Positions 61,101-64,000 of a stretch of 64,000 nt of DNA are shown here, piece by piece. Position numbers and translations under genes: made by a program. Location: the NCBI RefSeq assembly GCF_008831285.2, contig NC_045150.1, positions 8,754,001 to 8,818,000 of the forward strand, written 5' to 3'. This stretch comes from Nymphaea colorata. Taxonomy: Eukaryota; Streptophyta; Magnoliopsida; Nymphaeales; Nymphaeaceae. The notes beneath the pieces are model-generated. The model was not told the DNA's origin. It worked only from the letters and a program-made list of their open reading frames with translations, and did no database searches. How positions within the stretch are numbered: the first letter of the stretch is position 1; every line of letters begins with the position of its first letter.

Positions 61101-62528
61101 CAACTCGTGTTCACCCCCTAGTAAAAGCATCTATCCAACCCCTTATACTTTTATAACTGCGGGGCCTCTGACTTCCCTCACACCTGAATAACTCCACTTC
61201 AACCGGTTGACCCAATCAACAAACACAATCCAACAAACTCTAAAAAAGTAGTTGGATGTTATAAACATGTGCCCCTTAGATTATCAAACCTGTTTTGGAT
61301 CCAACAGGTTCCAAGGAAACCGGGTTGTTTATAGCATGTAACTATGTCCCAGACCCGACCACAGTGGGGCTGGAAATGACCAAATTGTATTTTATGGCAA
61401 AAAGGAGAGGAGCAAGTGAAGACGACATGTTAGAGGCTAGAAATGGCAAAAAAATATCTTTCAAAACCCCCTCTCAAGAGGGTAAAAGTGGAATTACGGG
61501 TAATTGTAACAGAATGAAAATACAGGCTTACTTGAAAGGACTTGAAGGTTTTATGTTGAAATCAGTTTTCATGGAATAAACATATAAGAAAAAAATTATA
61601 AACAAAAGACAAAAATTTTAAAAAAATAAATTCCCCACTCTTACGGGGTGCAACGTGGAAGCTGCCCTCCACTTCTATACTTTTATGAGGAGCAAAAGAA
61701 TATTTCAGCATAAAAAATGTCCCTCCCGTGTTAGGTACCGAACATGGGAACACAGAAGCTGGCCTCTACTTTTTATCTTCCCATGAGGGCCAAAAGAATA
61801 TTTCTGTACCAAAAGATTAAAATGAGAATCTCTAAAGTGAGGTCATCATTTTGACACTATGATTTCAGAGAATTGAAAAACTTGAGGTCAGTATCTGAAA
61901 TTGTGGAAAAAGCATGGTCTGCTGACTAAATTATAGATACTCGATCAGAGCACCTGCTCCGCCTCGGGAGCGAGAGAGAGAGAGAGAGTCGCTTACCGCA
62001 GTCGCCCTGGTCCTTAACAGCGGTGACAACACCCTTCTCTCTCCAGTCCAACGACGAGGGGATGTCGGACATGGACCTGAGCTGCCACCTCCTCTTGCTC
62101 CGCTTGTCGCCGCCGCGGCTCCTCTTCGCCGGCCGCCTAATCTTCCTCAAGTAGATGGACTTGAACTCCTCATTGGTGAGGTCTGCGAAGCGGTTCAGCC
62201 CGACGGTGTGACCTCCGCCGCCTCTCCGGCCGGCCAGCTCCCTGTTTCTCCGGTCGATGTAGGCGAGGTTGTCCCTGAAGGCCCGGAATCTCCTCTCCCT
62301 CTCCCCCGCGTGCCTGTACACCCTCCGGTGGCTCGCACTCCACCTCTCGAACAGGCTCGCCAGCCTCTCCTCCGACTTCAGGTCCTCTGGGTCGTACCCC
62401 ATGATCGACGGCAACCCATCAACGTGGCTCGCCTCCGCCACGGAGGACGACGCCCAGAGGGCCAGGAACGCCAGAAACTCCACCATTTTCCGGCCCCCCA
62501 TCGTCACCTTCTTCTTCTCCACTCCCAA
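58192..62528 (-). CDS. Papain-like cysteine protease with granulin domain (RD21 type)
   Basis: Five exons on the minus strand join in frame: 62528-61997, 60685-60444, 60103-59966, 59273-58797 and 58344-58192. All introns are GT-AG, and the product is 513 residues. It has a signal peptide, then an I29 inhibitor prodomain with an ERFNIN motif ([18 protein letters not shown]) and [13 protein letters not shown], and then the mature peptidase C1A domain from about residue 155. Catalytic residues are visible: Gln in KDQGDCG, Cys in SCWAFS (split by intron 1), His in [12 protein letters not shown] and Asn in IVKNSWG. A Pro-rich hinge ([13 protein letters not shown]) leads to a Cys-rich granulin domain (CSDGSYC to CDVEEGLC). 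A basic tail ends [11 protein letters not shown]. The family acts in vacuole, ER bodies or apoplast, in stress and immunity. Translation may really start at the in-frame ATG at 62501, which gives a cleaner signal peptide. Confidence 0.9.
60777..60803. repeat. (AAT)n microsatellite in intron 1 of the protease gene
   Basis: About eight AAT units near the 3' end of the intron as transcribed. Confidence 0.9.
60860..61120. mobile_element. Non-autonomous element in intron 1 of the protease gene
   Basis: A 261-bp segment is bounded by a perfect 8-bp direct repeat, GTAAAAGC (60852-60859 and 61121-61128), as expected for a hAT-type insertion. The left end begins TTGAGCTCGGCTCGTGAAC and the right end finishes AACTCGTGTTCACCCCCTA. 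GAGCTCGA/TCGAGCTC strings fill both sides of an AT-rich core. The outermost bases are not clean inverted repeats, so the class is tentative. Confidence 0.55.
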
Positions 62529-62986
62529 GGAGGGTTGTGAGTGTGAGCTTTTGGGTCTGCGGATGCATATAAATCATGGCTACATCCCTCATTCTTTTGG
62601 TAGATGGATTCACCCTCTCTCTCTCAACAGATGGTGGGAAGAGACGACGATCATTGTCACCTCTTAAATTCGGGGTACTGGTTATCTTACCAAACTGTGC
62701 CTGACATCTTGGTCAATGTCATTCATGTCCTTGCCTGGTTGATGATGCGCATGCCATTCGCAAATATCTGCACCGTTTTCTGAATAGAAGATAAATTATA
62801 AAAGCTCTAATATATAGTAAAACTTTTCGCATTTTCAATATCAATTATTTTATTTGAGTTAACCCTTGCCCCTAAATGGTTGCTTTGATGTGTTTATTTA
62901 TTTTATATTTTTTGCATTTTTTTAATTAATAAGCTAATTTGCTAGAGGGATAGAAGCTAGACATAAAGGGTTGTAGCACTGTGTGG

Positions 62987-63022
62987 TTGGCTGGAGATGG
63001 ATATTTGGCTGGAGATGGATAT
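62987..63022. repeat. 18-bp exact tandem duplication
   Basis: TTGGCTGGAGATGGATAT occurs twice back to back. Confidence 0.9.
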
Positions 63023-63400
63023 TCATGATTCCATTTTCATGGGTTTTTTCTTTTTTCTTTTTCTTTTTTTTTTAAGTAATAACTTAGAATTGTGATTCTA
63101 CAATAAATTCAAAGGTTTACTGACTAGATTTTCAATCCCCAATATTAAAAATTAAAAGCAAAATAGCTAAAGATTTTCATTACGTTTGTTAACTTGGTTG
63201 GTGAAGTTGTTTCCGTAACATTGAGTAGCTTTTGTCTAACTAAAGATTTTCATCGACCTTGCTTTTTCCATTCAAGACAGTGATTTCAAAGAAACTAGCT
63301 AGCGCAAGATTTAGTGGCAGCGGATCGGACACGTGACCAACCGGTCTTAGGTTTGATTCCCCTCAATCTTTACCTTTTCTGCTGGGTTCAATCTTAAATT

Positions 63401-63452
63401 CATGGATCTAAAATCTTTGGGATCTCATATCATTGTGGATTTTAGATCCATG
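63401..63452. repeat. Perfect 15-bp inverted repeat
   Basis: CATGGATCTAAAATC (63401-63415) and GATTTTAGATCCATG (63438-63452) are exact complements around a 22-base loop. The right half and loop are partly duplicated 84 bp downstream. Confidence 0.85.
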
Positions 63453-64000
63453 TTTTGTTGATTGATTTTTCACATGCTTTTGTTTATATATATATAATCT
63501 TTGGGATCTCATATCATTGTAGATTTCAGATCCATTGTGGAATGTTAGTAATGCTTGGCTTTTTTTCTCATCACTGATGTTTTTGTGAATTGAAAGAATA
63601 ATATATACAATTCAAAAACATCAGCTTGTGCAAGGAGTTGACATCTTCAGAATTCAACCAGTTAGTCAAACCCTTTGAAGTGAGAAATAAGATAATTCAT
63701 CGCAAAAAAAAAAAAAAAATTGAAGCTAACTTTCCAAGTTTCCAACCATTTGTGTCCCAACTCTCAAGACTAAGGGTGCAAATAAGTTTGGTTTGAATCG
63801 TAGTCACAAATAATATCTCAGAGTTTTAAACTATTATGTTTTTCTCGGCAAACTTAAAAAAAATAGAAAAAATATGAAAAAAATATAGTAAAATTTTTAG
63901 AAAACTAAAAAAAAAATAAGTGAGAAACTAATAACACAACACCAAAAGATAAATAGATTTGCAACAAATAAAATATTAAAAAAAAACTATTTGGCATTAA

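Larger units (their letters stand above)
62529..64000. other. 5' flank of the cysteine protease gene and repeat-bearing DNA
   Basis: The promoter and 5' UTR lie at the left end; a TTTATATG string on the coding strand near 62563-62570 is a weak TATA candidate. Further right are an 18-bp tandem duplication at 62987-63022, a 15-bp perfect inverted repeat at 63401-63452, an 84-bp-spaced direct repeat (63412 and 63496), and a poly-A run near 63704-63719. No other gene is visible before the window ends. Confidence 0.5.

Overview
The window is nuclear DNA from a flowering plant, probably not a grass. It is AT-rich and packed with (AT)n and (GA/TC)n microsatellites. The genes have GT-AG introns and belong to plant families: a GARP/G2-like transcription factor, a DUF688 protein, two peptide-N-glycanase A-like enzymes and a granulin-type papain-like cysteine protease. 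Codon use in the genes is not strongly GC-biased. I cannot name the species from sequence alone.

Layout. 1-24.3 kb is almost gene-free. It holds the possible 3' end of an unrecognised gene at the left edge (2-67), small mobile elements, short tandem repeats and microsatellites, including one palindromic (TC)(TA)(GA) tract. At 22.16 kb there is an 18-bp palindrome combining TGACGTCA and CACGTG. 24.34-26.74 kb (+) is a six-exon GARP transcription factor with repression-type motifs. 26.7-33.6 kb is mostly repeats, with a 72-codon candidate gene (30.1-30.3 kb, -). 33.64-36.48 kb (-) is a three-exon DUF688 gene. 36.5-47.1 kb is another repeat-rich interval with two related GGCCCG-rich miniature transposons, a Tourist-like miniature transposon and a nested cluster of TRIM-type LTRs. 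47.1-54.5 kb has two PNGase A-like genes arranged head to head: a left copy on - with two frameshifts and an intact right copy on +. 54.5-58.2 kb is non-coding. 58.19-62.53 kb (-) is a five-exon RD21-type cysteine protease with a C-terminal granulin domain. The rest is repeat-rich.

The genes do not form a pathway or cluster, as is usual for plant chromosomes. A loose link is that the PNGase A-like and cysteine protease products both enter the secretory route and both act on protein turnover (deglycosylation and proteolysis).

I found no convincing new multi-gene system. The most informative non-genic observations are a near-complete TRIM retrotransposon with two equal-length 165-bp LTRs, miniature transposons with recognisable ends and target-site duplications, the paired PNGase A genes with one apparently disabled, and the bZIP-type palindrome upstream of the GARP gene. 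All exon structures were read by eye from splice signals and reading-frame continuity, without transcript data.
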